NCBI GenBank assembly: GCA_937868025.1
Contig: CALMLJ010000571.1
Location: 1 to 53,482, forward strand
Reading direction: 5' to 3'
Source of the DNA: an uncultured Acidimicrobiaceae bacterium
Lineage (GTDB): Bacteria; Actinomycetota; Acidimicrobiia; Acidimicrobiales; Microtrichaceae
Length of the DNA stretch: 53,482 nt
Under the pieces are notes generated by a model, which was not told the origin of the DNA, made no database searches, and saw nothing but the letters and a program-made list of their open reading frames with translations. The translations under genes were made by a program, and so were the position numbers. Positions 1 to 8,163 of this stretch are shown in pieces. Each line of letters opens with the position of its first letter. Within the stretch, counting starts at the first letter, position 1.

Positions 1-618
1 GACCCCATGTCGGTTTTCGATGATCCCCAATGACGGGTTTCCCTGATCGCTCACACGTGGTGTGCCAGCGCGTATCTCGGCGACGAGTTCGACGAGGGTG
101 GTCCGCACGACGTCGACGATGCGCAGGAGCGAGGAGACGTGGACCTCCCAGTAAAGCCGGGTGATCTGCTGGACGAGGTACGGGTCGTGTTGCTTGGCCT
201 CGTAGTTCATGAGCCTGGCGATATCAGCCCCGCTCGGCAGGCTCATGCGCACGACATTCCCGTCGGCGGCCTTGACGGCCTCGATGATCTCGGCCAGCGG
301 CAGGCGCAGGTCGATCTCTTCCTTGATGTGGTCGCACATCGGCGATGGCAGGGCGCCGGGGCTGATCTGTTGGCCGGTGATGCGAGCGTTGAACGTGGCG
401 CCGTCGAGGGCGATGGGTGCGCCGACGGTGCGGTACTCGGGGAGGTCGTCGCCAGCGTTGTAGCCCTTGAGTTCACGGGTGGCCCAGGCTCGTAGTTCCT
501 CGCTTCCGCTCTGGCCACCCAGGGCGACGCACTTTCGGAGAGCACCGGCGATGTCGGAGGTGTCATCGAGGGCCGCCTGCTCGATCTGTTCGAGCAACGA
601 CAGTCTCCTGGCGATCAC
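1..618 (-). CDS. AbiTii-domain protein (C-terminus beyond the left edge)
   Basis: The minus strand stays open from a GTG at 618 to the window edge (206 codons, no stop). The N-terminus has the AbiTii pattern: a leucine-rich helix ending QIEQAALDD, then LRKCVALGG, then GSEELRAWATRELKGY, followed by an ISPGALP segment and an amphipathic helix. AbiTii domains are known from abortive-infection-type phage defence proteins; their biochemical activity is not established. It lies 55 bp downstream of the GHKL ATPase stop in the same direction, so the two are probably cotranscribed. The frame has no better start upstream before the ATPase stop. A short 20-codon reading frame overlaps both neighbours (see findings). 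Its role in defence is inferred from domain and neighbours. Confidence 0.8.
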   Translation of the reverse strand, partial: MIARRLSLLEQIEQAALDDTSDIAGALRKCVALGGQSGSEELRAWATRELKGYNAGDDLPEYRTVGAPIALDGATFNARITGQQISPGALPSPMCDHIKEEIDLRLPLAEIIEAVKAADGNVVRMSLPSGADIARLMNYEAKQHDPYLVQQITRLYWEVHVSSLLRIVDVVRTTLVELVAEIRAGTPRVSDQGNPSLGIIENRHGV

Positions 619-673
619 TGCATCCTCTTCGATGCCGGTGAGAGTCCTTGGCCGAACGGGTAGGCGGTGCTGG

Positions 674-3010
674 TCATTCCTCCATCTCCTTGAGGAGCTT
701 GTCGTGGCCCGTCAGAACGCTGAGGACCCCTCTAGCAGCAGCGTCCATGGCGGACTTGAGGGCCGCCTCGTCGAAGGGGTTGCCGGCCTTCTCGGCCTTG
801 CGGGCGTCCTGGTCGAGGATGAGGAGGGCCAGCCCTGCCCCGACGGCGTAGCGCTCGCGAGCTTGTTCCTTGCCCTCGTCTGTGCTGAGTTCGGAGGCGC
901 GTGCAGCCACGTACGACTTGAGGGGTGAGTAGGTGCGGTTGAGGACGATGGTGGGGATCTCTGCGTCGACCTTGGCCAACTCGGCGTACTCCGGCCGCTT
1001 GTCGGCGAGGTCCTTGCCCGGGACCATCTCGATCTCGCCGACGGTCGCCGCACTCCAGCCGTCGACGCCGTCGTCGGTCTCGCTCTTCCAGATGAGCGCG
1101 ACGAGCCCGCCCTCACCAGGTCCCGACTTGCCGTTGCCGGAACCGGGCTTCGGACCCGACGGCTTCGGCTTGCTTTCCTCGACGAACTCGACCTTGGTGG
1201 TCCACTCGAAGCTCGGGCCGAGCCCACCGGAGGTCTTGGACCACGTCGGGATGAAGATGGTGAGCTTGTGGGTGCCGAGGTCGGCGTTCTCGGGGACGGC
1301 GACCGAGACGCGCACCCGGCCTGACCGGAGTTCGCCGACGGTGATCTCCGAGGCACCGATGTCGGGATGGTCGCAGGTGACCTGGAGCGGGGCGCGCTTG
1401 CTGATGAAGCCGTCCTTGGCGTTCAGCTTGAAGTAGACGCCCTTGACCTTGCCGACCTGGGCTTCGAGGGACTCCGGCCCTTCGAAGTGGGTCGGGTCGT
1501 CATAGAGATCCTCGGGCGGGGTGGGGTCCGGGGGCTTCGTGCCCCGCCCACCGCCGGCGCCCTTGCCGGCGCCACCGAGGGAGAACCCCTTGGCCTTGAA
1601 GGCCCGGGCGATCTGCTCGGCGATGGCGATCGTGGGCCGGTCGTTGTTATCGCCGGTAATGGCCTCGCGGATGAGGGCGTTGTTGGCGTCGCGCAGCGCC
1701 GGCCACTCGTCGAGGAAGGCTGCGATCTCCTTCTCCAGGCGCATGGCGACCGCGCTACGCACAAGCTGTGCACGGTCGGCCGTGAACAGCTCGGTGCGGA
1801 TCTCGATGGGGAGGGCGTCGCTCTCGACGACCACCAGGACCCGGTCGTAGAGCTTGTTGAGCTTGGTGTGGAGCTTGAAGTCCTGCGGGCTCCAGTGGGA
1901 GTGGACCTGACCGTTGGAGGTGATGAGCAGCGTGTGCCCGTGGGCCACGAAGTTGCGGCGCTCGCCCTTGTCGCCCCGCTTCGCAAACAGCCGGAACCGG
2001 ATCGGGAGCTGGTAGGTGGTGCCCTTGTGGTTGAACGGCAGCGTGTCGGAGCCCTCGGTTCCGGGGTCTCCAGGGTTGTTGTCGAGTCGGTACGCGAGAC
2101 CGCGAAGCGTCTCCTCCCGGTCGGCCCGGGTGATGTTGTTGCGGTACTTGATGGGCAGCACCGGCCGGAACAGGCGGGTGTTGAGGATGGTGTCGAACGA
2201 CTTCTCGTCACCGGAGCGACGGCCGAGGCCTTCGGTGTCGTAGGCGATGAGCGCCAGGTGGGTGCCGGGCTCGAAGGCGGGGAAGTCGGCGGCGGGCACG
2301 GAGAACGGGGTTGCGACCGCCCACTTAGTCGGATCATCCTCATCCCAAGGGTGGGTGACGAGATAGAAGGCGTTGGTGGTGGTGCGCTGCCGCTCCCACT
2401 GGACGACGGCGACGGTGATCTTGTCGGGTTCTCCATCGAGGAGATCGGGGTGGCGGCGCGTGACGAGCACGACGGAGGTCGCGTTGCGGTAGGTGGTGGC
2501 ACCGCCGAGACCGAAAGTGCCCTGCTGCCAGTCGATGCCGTCCTTGTGCTTGGCGCCCACCCGGAAGATCCCCCTGGGGACGTCGGTATCGGCGATCCCG
2601 CACCCCAGATCGCGCATCACGAGCGTGATGCGCTTCTTGTTGTTGCCGGCCTCGGCCTTGTCGATGGTGACGCTGGCGAGGTCGGCCTGCTCCTTGTCGC
2701 TCAGCCCGGCGAGGAGTGCAGCGGCGGCGGCCTGGGGCGTGTCGAACGGCGTGGCCGCCCGGCTGCCGTACTGCTGGATGGCGCGGAGTTCGAGCACCGC
2801 GTCCTGCATGTTGGTGACGACCTCGAGAGCCTTGTGGTCGTAACTGGAGCCCGAGCCGGTGAGGATGCCCTGGTTGTTCCAGGTGTCGCCGAGGGGCCTC
2901 TGGCGGCGGGCGCCGATGGCGTTGGCGATGAGCTGCTGCACCGCGTCGGCTTCGTCGACGGTGCAGGCGGCGAGCGCCGCCTCGACGATCTTGTGGTTGT
3001 TGGTGTTCAT
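674..3010 (-). CDS. GHKL (MutL/MORC/Hsp90-like) ATPase
   Basis: A 778-aa soluble protein. All GHKL nucleotide-binding boxes are visible: N box EVVTNMQDA (N67, D70), G1 box DLGCGIAD (D134, G136, G138), and G2 box QGTFGLGGAT (164-171). GHKL ATPases clamp on ATP binding and drive DNA repair, chaperone or restriction-type activities; MORC/MutL-type members are known in bacterial defence loci. The rest of the protein (about 180-778) matches no family I can name. It contains a Gly/Pro-rich linker near 550 and a beta-rich segment near 600-680. The start was taken at ATG 3010 because it overlaps the stop of the upstream gene by ATGA; a longer reading frame upstream of it only shadows that gene. The downstream gene is the AbiTii protein. 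Confidence 0.85.
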   Translation of the reverse strand: MNTNNHKIVEAALAACTVDEADAVQQLIANAIGARRQRPLGDTWNNQGILTGSGSSYDHKALEVVTNMQDAVLELRAIQQYGSRAATPFDTPQAAAAALLAGLSDKEQADLASVTIDKAEAGNNKKRITLVMRDLGCGIADTDVPRGIFRVGAKHKDGIDWQQGTFGLGGATTYRNATSVVLVTRRHPDLLDGEPDKITVAVVQWERQRTTTNAFYLVTHPWDEDDPTKWAVATPFSVPAADFPAFEPGTHLALIAYDTEGLGRRSGDEKSFDTILNTRLFRPVLPIKYRNNITRADREETLRGLAYRLDNNPGDPGTEGSDTLPFNHKGTTYQLPIRFRLFAKRGDKGERRNFVAHGHTLLITSNGQVHSHWSPQDFKLHTKLNKLYDRVLVVVESDALPIEIRTELFTADRAQLVRSAVAMRLEKEIAAFLDEWPALRDANNALIREAITGDNNDRPTIAIAEQIARAFKAKGFSLGGAGKGAGGGRGTKPPDPTPPEDLYDDPTHFEGPESLEAQVGKVKGVYFKLNAKDGFISKRAPLQVTCDHPDIGASEITVGELRSGRVRVSVAVPENADLGTHKLTIFIPTWSKTSGGLGPSFEWTTKVEFVEESKPKPSGPKPGSGNGKSGPGEGGLVALIWKSETDDGVDGWSAATVGEIEMVPGKDLADKRPEYAELAKVDAEIPTIVLNRTYSPLKSYVAARASELSTDEGKEQARERYAVGAGLALLILDQDARKAEKAGNPFDEAALKSAMDAAARGVLSVLTGHDKLLKEMEE

Positions 3011-4089
3011 CGTGCTGCTCCGGTCGTGTGCTCGTGGCCGAGTGGGGTCAGGTGGTATTTGGATTTGGTCTGTTTTGGTTCGACGAGGCCCCACTCGCGG
3101 GCACGGGCGATGTAACCCGCCGAGTTGGTGGAGACCTCGTTCTCGGTCCAGTCGGTCCAGGCGCCCGCCATGTGGTCGAGGACCTCCTTGCGAGTGGCGC
3201 CGTTGGGTCCGATGGCGCGGATCACCTCCGTGAAGCCCTTCCAGTCCGCCGGTGCCTTCTCGGCCAGGTGGGCGAAGTACACCTTGGCGGCATCGACGGG
3301 GTGGGGTTCCTCGACCGAGATACCGGAGACGGCGGCAAGCAGCGCCCACCCGGCGTCGGTGAGGCCAGCGAGAGGCTCGTCGCGTTCGCCCGCGGTCAGG
3401 CCGATCAGGCGCCACTCGAACAGCGGGCCATTGGTCGCGTACTTGTTGCCGTCGGTGCGGTAGTCGCCGACGGCGAAGGATCTGAACCCCATCTCGGCGG
3501 GCTTGCGCTTCTCGGGGTTGGTCGGGAACAGCGCTGTGCACTTGGTACCAGTGTGCTTCTCGATCGCAACGAGCAACTCACCGAACCGCCAGGCCTCCTT
3601 GAGGACCCCGGTGAAGTAGTCCTCGATCGGCACCGGCCGGTCGAGGGTCATCGCCGCGAGCTTCGCGAGCGCCCACAGTGACGGGTAGTCACGGTTGTGG
3701 AGCCCAAACAACGGACGCCCCTCGGCCCGGCTCAGGTCGGCATCCTCGGCGACCACGAACCCGGCCTCCGGGACCGCGAGGGCCGTCATCGGCATGGTCG
3801 CCGAAATCAGTGGCCGGGTCGGGTCCGGCGCCGCGGGCACTGCCCGTTCTGAGAGGCCACCACGCGTTGTCGTGATGCTCTCAATCGGGGCTACATGGGG
3901 CGGCCCGGCGTCGTCCGATCCACCGGCCGACAGTTCGAGGATGCGTTCCTGAATCGCATCGACAATGAACTCGGCCCGGGTCGAGTAGCCGCCGATGCCC
4001 TTCAGGATCACGGAGTCCATCTCGCGGATCAGGGGCACCGGGATGGGAATGCGCATGATGCGCTGATCAGCTTCGGACATCTTGTACAC
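3007..4089 (-). CDS. Ribbon-helix-helix / winged-helix DNA-binding protein
   Basis: A 360-aa first gene of the operon leading into the GHKL ATPase (4-bp overlap). Residues about 11-55 look like a ribbon-helix-helix: a beta strand MRIPIPVPLIREMD, then a helix with GGYSTRAEFIVDAIQERI. The C-terminus (about 278-352) looks like a winged helix: RKEVLDHMAGAW, then a wing ending in KYHLTPLG. The middle (120-270) has no recognised domain. Two DNA-binding modules plus several palindromes directly upstream (4085-4180) suggest an autoregulator of this operon. It could instead be the DNA-recognition subunit of a complex with the ATPase. Both ideas are inference; only the folds and the gene order are visible. 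Confidence 0.75.
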   Translation of the reverse strand: MYKMSEADQRIMRIPIPVPLIREMDSVILKGIGGYSTRAEFIVDAIQERILELSAGGSDDAGPPHVAPIESITTTRGGLSERAVPAAPDPTRPLISATMPMTALAVPEAGFVVAEDADLSRAEGRPLFGLHNRDYPSLWALAKLAAMTLDRPVPIEDYFTGVLKEAWRFGELLVAIEKHTGTKCTALFPTNPEKRKPAEMGFRSFAVGDYRTDGNKYATNGPLFEWRLIGLTAGERDEPLAGLTDAGWALLAAVSGISVEEPHPVDAAKVYFAHLAEKAPADWKGFTEVIRAIGPNGATRKEVLDHMAGAWTDWTENEVSTNSAGYIARAREWGLVEPKQTKSKYHLTPLGHEHTTGAAR

Positions 4090-4180
4090 CTCACGTATCG
4101 GAACGATACCTCCACTGTATCACAGTGTAGCCACAATACGCAAGACATATCGGGGCGAAGAAGCCAATATGTGAGGTGTA
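4085..4180. promoter_or_regulatory. Operator/promoter region with nested palindromes before the RHH-GHKL-AbiTii operon
   Basis: An AT-richer island in a GC-rich region, immediately upstream of the ATG at 4089. Three symmetric elements are visible. A 10-bp perfect inverted repeat, TACACCTCAC (4085-4094) and GTGAGGTGTA (4171-4180), flanks the whole region. Inside it are GTATCGGAACGATAC (4095-4109, 6-bp arms) and CACTGTATCACAGTG (4113-4127, 6-bp arms). The dyad spacing suits dimeric RHH or HTH repressors, and the first one almost touches the start codon. The likely ligand is the product of 3007-4089. Confidence 0.65.
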
Positions 4181-4196
4181 TCTAGAATATGCCTGA

Positions 4197-5294
4197 CTAA
4201 AGGAGATCCTCCTCGTCGAGGAGTCCGTCCCAGGGGTCGACGGGCTCGGCGGCGAGGTCGATCTCGGCCAGGTCATCGGCCTCGTCCTTGGTGGAGACGA
4301 CTTCGAGTGTCCGTTCGCCCTGTGCGAGGAGGTGGTCGTAGGTCATCACGGAGATTCCGGACAATCGGCAGTTCAGGCCGTGGAGGGCCTTGTGCCGTTC
4401 GTCGTTCCAGTCGTTGGATCGGCCGATGACGATCGTCGCCCTCGGGTGGTAGGCGATCACGTCGGGAGCGTCGAGGAGCCCGGTGCGGGCACCGTCGTGC
4501 AGGACGTCGAGGTAGCGGTGGCACTGGCCGATCGCCTTCGAGACCTCGGCGGCGAAGTACCAGTTGTTATGGGCGCCGTCCCATGCGATCACGGTGTGAT
4601 CGGGCCGCTTGAGCTCGATGAGGTCTCGGAAGCCGCCGAGGACGCGCGGGACGAGTAGATCGACCTGGTCGCCAGTAGAGATCGCTCGGATGCGGTCATT
4701 GACGACGTGGGCGTTGCCGAAGGCCCAGCTGTGTTTCTCGCACCATCGTTGGTACGTGCTCTCGGCGGTCTCCCCGCCGTCGAGATGTTGCCGCAGTCCG
4801 TCGAGAGCCGTGCGCAACTCGCGCAGACGGATCGCACCACGGAACGCGTTGACGATCTCTTCGCCGAGGTCCTGGCTGGCGAGTTGGTCGACGATTTCGT
4901 CTTCTCGAAGCAACTTGGCCACGGCCGACGCAACGGTCTCCGGGCTCAGATCGCCGAGGTCGACCCGACCATCGTCGATCCGCAGGGCGATGTACTGACC
5001 GTCCTCCCCTGCGCCGGCGATAGCGAGGTGCTCGGCGAGGGCCCGATGGAGTCGACGGGCGGCGGCCTCTTGCAGGGGCAGTTCGAGATCGGCGCTGCCG
5101 AGCATGTTGGACTTGTTGTAGCGCACGAGCTTCACCGCAAGTTCGTCTCCCGCGGAGCGGTGAACGAACATCGGGACGAGCACGATCTGCAGCTTCGAGC
5201 TGTCGTGCAACGTCACCGGGTCGCTGTGTGACACCCGGGGCCGGGCCGAGGCCTGGCGTCGGAGCACGCTGGCGGAGATCTCGTCCTCGGTCAC
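4197..5294 (-). CDS. Shedu-type nuclease (DUF4263)
   Basis: A 365-aa protein. The C-terminal half carries the DUF4263 PD-(D/E)XK nuclease signature: TYQRWCEKHSWAFG, then the acidic residue in TGDQVDLLVPR, then DLIELKRP with catalytic Glu-x-Lys, then AIGQCHRYLD. DUF4263 is the core of the Shedu single-gene anti-phage system. The N-terminal 180 residues are not recognised and may be the sensing part, as in other Shedu proteins. A GTG start at 5294 overlaps the preceding 72-aa gene by GTGA, which links it to the methyltransferase operon. A Shedu protein translated together with a cytosine methyltransferase is unusual; it may act as a modification-linked nuclease. Confidence 0.8.
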   Translation of the reverse strand: MTEDEISASVLRRQASARPRVSHSDPVTLHDSSKLQIVLVPMFVHRSAGDELAVKLVRYNKSNMLGSADLELPLQEAAARRLHRALAEHLAIAGAGEDGQYIALRIDDGRVDLGDLSPETVASAVAKLLREDEIVDQLASQDLGEEIVNAFRGAIRLRELRTALDGLRQHLDGGETAESTYQRWCEKHSWAFGNAHVVNDRIRAISTGDQVDLLVPRVLGGFRDLIELKRPDHTVIAWDGAHNNWYFAAEVSKAIGQCHRYLDVLHDGARTGLLDAPDVIAYHPRATIVIGRSNDWNDERHKALHGLNCRLSGISVMTYDHLLAQGERTLEVVSTKDEADDLAEIDLAAEPVDPWDGLLDEEDLL

Positions 5295-5509
5295 TTCGCC
5301 TCCGCGGCCGCGCTGAAGGGGAGCCCGTCGACGCAGCCGTCGAATTCGGGCTGGGGTGACTTTCGCACGATCTCACAGGGGCGGCCGCGTACGTCTTCGA
5401 CGTGGTGCGGCGGACCCTTCTTCAGAGTCCGCACACCAGTTGCTCCATGAACGGGGCAGGCCTCCGAGCCCGGAACTCCGTCGCCAACCAGCCTGGGCGA
5501 GCGGACCAT
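5291..5509 (-). CDS. Small Cys/His protein between methyltransferase and Shedu nuclease
   Basis: A 72-aa reading frame that begins 7 nt after the methyltransferase stop and ends in a GTGA overlap with the nuclease gene. This spacing is the main evidence that it is real. It contains CPVHG near residue 18, a His pair near 35, and two further cysteines (CEIVRK, GCVDG), which could bind a metal. No family is recognised. A role as adaptor or regulator of the Shedu-like nuclease is only a guess. A weak point is the absence of a clear ribosome binding site, so it may rely on translational coupling. Confidence 0.5.
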   Translation of the reverse strand: MVRSPRLVGDGVPGSEACPVHGATGVRTLKKGPPHHVEDVRGRPCEIVRKSPQPEFDGCVDGLPFSAAAEAK

Positions 5510-5516
5510 GAGCCGA

Positions 5517-6668
5517 TCAACCGAGTCGGTCTTTCACCGTCGACGCGATCACGGCCGCGAGCCGCGTGGGTACGGCGTTGCCGATCTGGCGGGCGATGTC
5601 GGTCTTGCTGCCGCACCAGAGGAAGTCCTCGGGGAACGTCTGGAGTAGGGCGGCCTCGCGGTGGGTGATCACGCGGTTGACCCGCCGCTGGGGACGGTTC
5701 CGATCCCACTGTGGGTGGAGGTACTGACCCTTCTCGGGCTTGAAGAACTCGGTACGGATCGTGAGGCTCGGGGCGTCCCACCGCATCCGCCCCATAACGT
5801 CGGTCGTGCCGGTGGGCTTCTCGGCCCAGCACCGCGGCGTCAGATGCGCAGGCAGGTCGAACCGCCCCCCGCCGGGCGGGATGTGGTCGTAGCGCTCCAG
5901 CGACATCTTGGTGGGGCGGCGCCCGAGGTGGAGCTGTTCGGACTTGAACACGCCTGGGAGCTGTTCGCCGAAGAAGGTGTCCCACGAGTCGGGCAGGTCG
6001 ATGCCGAACGGCTTGGCCGGGATGTGCCCGATGGCGTCGCGCACGGTCGTCCATGGAGCCTTGCCGTCGCCACCAGTCTTGGAGTGCGTCGCAGCGGGGA
6101 GCGTGATTGGCCCGACCCTCGATGCGACAAGGATCGTGCGCTGCCGGCGTTGGGGTACGCCGTAGTCAGCGGCGTTGAGCACAGCGGCTTCCTTGTGCTT
6201 CCAACGCTTGAGCGATCCGCCGTTCAGCTCGGTCATGAGCAGCGCGAACTCGGCGCTCTTGGCGAACCGGTCGACGTTCTCGATCACGAACACCTTGGGG
6301 TTCGCCGCAAGCACCACGCGCAAGTACTCCTTCCAGAGCTTATTGCGCGGGTCGTCAGGGTCCTTTGTGCCGAGGTTGGAGAACCCCTGGCATGGCGGCC
6401 CGCCAATGACGACGTCGACCTTGGGCACCTCGTCGTCACGGAGGTCGGCGATGTCAATGCACCGGGTGTGGTCTTCGCCGTAGTTCGCCGCGTAGGTCGC
6501 TGCGGCGGGGAGCTCCCATTCGACGGCGAGCCGCGGGTCGAAGCCTTCAGCAACGAACCCCGCGGTCATGCCGCCGCATCCGGCGAACAGGTCAACGACG
6601 GTAGGACCCGACGAGCGCTGCCGTGTGCTCCTTCGGGACCGTGTGGTGATGGGCTTGCGATCGGGCAT
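5517..6668 (-). CDS. DNA (cytosine-5)-methyltransferase
   Basis: A 383-aa protein, normal length for the family. It transfers methyl from AdoMet to C5 of cytosine. Motif I is VVDLFAGCGGMTAGF (24-38) and motif IV GGPPCQGFS carries the catalytic Cys93. Motif VI is VIENV, motif VIII is GVPQRRQR, and motif X near the C-terminus is RQIGNAVPTRLA. ATG 6668 was chosen because GCAGGAG lies 8 nt upstream; a longer frame reaches 6773 but would run through the palindrome at 6743. The gene is divergent from vsr and close to a NaeI-type endonuclease. M.NaeI is also a C5 enzyme, so GCCGGC is the likely target. GCCGGC occurs freely in this window (for example 10350 and 10369), so self-protection would depend on this enzyme. 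Confidence 0.95.
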   Translation of the reverse strand: MPDRKPITTRSRRSTRQRSSGPTVVDLFAGCGGMTAGFVAEGFDPRLAVEWELPAAATYAANYGEDHTRCIDIADLRDDEVPKVDVVIGGPPCQGFSNLGTKDPDDPRNKLWKEYLRVVLAANPKVFVIENVDRFAKSAEFALLMTELNGGSLKRWKHKEAAVLNAADYGVPQRRQRTILVASRVGPITLPAATHSKTGGDGKAPWTTVRDAIGHIPAKPFGIDLPDSWDTFFGEQLPGVFKSEQLHLGRRPTKMSLERYDHIPPGGGRFDLPAHLTPRCWAEKPTGTTDVMGRMRWDAPSLTIRTEFFKPEKGQYLHPQWDRNRPQRRVNRVITHREAALLQTFPEDFLWCGSKTDIARQIGNAVPTRLAAVIASTVKDRLG

Positions 6669-6742
6669 TTTCAGGCTCCTGCTGGGTGGGGCAGACGAGT
6701 CTGCAAGCGGCGGTCCCCATGGGAACGCGTGTTCGACCATGA

Positions 6743-6760
6743 TGTCACTCGGGAGTGACA
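6743..6760. promoter_or_regulatory. Palindromic operator between the methyltransferase and vsr
   Basis: TGTCACTC, a GG spacer, then GAGTGACA: perfect 8-bp arms in the divergent intergenic region, 75 bp from the methyltransferase start and 43 bp from the vsr start. Restriction-modification systems often place a controller site here. The plausible binder is the small RHH protein at 8164-8370. Confidence 0.55.
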
Positions 6761-6802
6761 GTCTCGCGGACACGCTGCGGGGTCGCCGCCTACGGTCGCG
6801 AT

Positions 6803-7240
6803 GTGACCGACGAGGAGGCCGCTACCAAGCCGTCGTGGGCATCGTCGGAGGCGACCCGCCGGTCGATGAGCGCCAACCGCGGCCGTGACACGGGCCCGGA
6901 GACCGCCGTTCGCTCTGCGGTACACCGACGCGGAATGCGTTTTCGGGTAGACACCCGCCCGGAGCCGTCGCTCCGCCGCACTGCCGATCTGGTCTTCCGA
7001 CGGGCCAAGGTCGCCGTGTTCGTCGACGGCTGCTTCTGGCATTCCTGCCCGATCCACCGAACACGGCCGCGAGCGAACGGAGGGTTCTGGTCCGCGAAAC
7101 TCGAGCGCACTATTGCTCGCGACCGGGAGACCACCGACGCGTTGGAGGCGGCCGGTTGGCTGGTCCTGCGTTTCTGGGAGCACGAGGACCCCGAGGAGGT
7201 TGCCGACCGCATCCGCGATGCGGTCCTCTCGCGGCGTTGA
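6803..7240 (+). CDS. vsr: Very short patch repair (Vsr) endonuclease
   Basis: A 145-aa protein. Vsr cuts 5' of the mismatched T in T:G pairs that arise when 5-methylcytosine deaminates, so it limits the mutagenic cost of the C5 methyltransferase. Recognisable segments are the N-terminal RRSMSANRGRDTGPE, the adjacent RRTADLVFRRAKVAVFVDGCFWHSCPIH (in pieces: the Asp of TADLVF, and FVDGCFWH with the zinc Cys/His), and the C-terminal VLRFWEHE. GTG 6803 gives the usual family length and N-terminus; an in-frame GTG at 6755 would start inside the palindrome. Divergent pairing with a C5 methyltransferase is the standard context for this family. Confidence 0.93.
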   Translation: MTDEEAATKPSWASSEATRRSMSANRGRDTGPETAVRSAVHRRGMRFRVDTRPEPSLRRTADLVFRRAKVAVFVDGCFWHSCPIHRTRPRANGGFWSAKLERTIARDRETTDALEAAGWLVLRFWEHEDPEEVADRIRDAVLSRR

Positions 7241-7272
7241 GGAGGGCGGCTTGCGCTGCCAGCGGTTGGAGT

Positions 7273-8157
7273 TCACGACGGGCCCTCCGGTAAGAACATC
7301 GGGCGCTTCCAACGGCCGCCGACGAATGCGGCGCCCGGTTCGCCCTCGGCCGCGTCGGCCACGGACACGCTGATCCACTCCCCTTTGCGAGGGACAGGAA
7401 GGCCAAACGCGCGGGCCACCTCGGGATGCTCGTCTTGATGGCCAAGGATCACAATGTCGAACTGTGCGAGGTGCTTGCGTGCGTCGCGCACCCGCTTCGG
7501 CCCGTCGTCCTGCTTGGCGACTGTCAGTACAACCTCGCGGCGGATGATGCGCTCCTGAACCCGGCGGAACAGCTCGTTGATCCGGCGTTGCCCACTCAGC
7601 CTCGCGTCTAACACTGCGTCGCGAGTCGCATCCTGCAGGTGCAACAACAGGTTTTCGGGAAGCTCGGCGTCCCGGGCCAGCCACGTCATCAGAGTGAGCG
7701 ATTCAGGTGCCAGGCGGCCCTTGGAGTCCTTGTTCCTCGACTCCGTCAGGACGCCAGCGTCGGCTCGGATCAGCCCGACGGAGAACACGCTTCGGTCGTC
7801 GTCCGCCGTGAGGCACAGACACAGCTCGCCGATCGCCTCGGTCGGGATCATCCAACCGCCGGAGCGCATGGACCACTTGGCGTCAACCTCCTCGCCCACG
7901 ATCAGGTAGTCCATCCGGCGTCCGCGCTCGAGACCGAATTCGGCCTGCACGACGATCTCGATCTTCGTACCGATGTAGGACTTTTCAACCTTCGACAGCT
8001 GATCCAAGCGATATCGACCGGTTCGCTGACCGTCGAACACCTCGTCGAAGCTCTGGCGAATCGCAGACCCGAATCGGGCAACCATCTCCGGCTGGCTCTC
8101 GAACCACGCAACGACCCCGGCCAGGCCCGGATCTTCGCGGTCCTCGATCCCCCTCAC
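7273..8157 (-). CDS. NaeI-type type IIE restriction endonuclease
   Basis: A 294-aa protein with close similarity to R.NaeI as I remember it. Shared segments are FDGQRTGRYRLDQL, the active-site run RRMDYLIVGEEVDAKW (Asp, then Asp-x-Lys), GGWMIPTEAIG, LPENLLLHL, QRRINELFRRVQ, and near the C-terminus RVRDARKHLAQFDIVILGHQ. NaeI is a type IIE enzyme that must bind a second GCCGGC copy as effector; its N-terminal Endo domain cuts and its C-terminal Topo domain (CAP-like) binds the effector site. The GTG start at 8157 lies 6 nt after the stop of the RHH gene, so the two are cotranscribed. It faces vsr tail-to-tail. The GCCGGC specificity is inferred by homology. Confidence 0.92.
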   Translation of the reverse strand: MRGIEDREDPGLAGVVAWFESQPEMVARFGSAIRQSFDEVFDGQRTGRYRLDQLSKVEKSYIGTKIEIVVQAEFGLERGRRMDYLIVGEEVDAKWSMRSGGWMIPTEAIGELCLCLTADDDRSVFSVGLIRADAGVLTESRNKDSKGRLAPESLTLMTWLARDAELPENLLLHLQDATRDAVLDARLSGQRRINELFRRVQERIIRREVVLTVAKQDDGPKRVRDARKHLAQFDIVILGHQDEHPEVARAFGLPVPRKGEWISVSVADAAEGEPGAAFVGGRWKRPMFLPEGPS

Positions 8158-8163
8158 TGGCGG

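Noticed and set aside
1367..3115. 582-codon plus-strand frame
   Set aside because: Antisense to the GHKL ATPase; low-complexity Gly/Val/Glu composition typical of shadow frames.
3011..3541. Upstream extension of the GHKL ATPase frame
   Set aside because: It overlaps the RHH gene over its length and is Arg/Pro-rich; the ATGA overlap at 3007-3010 gives a better start.
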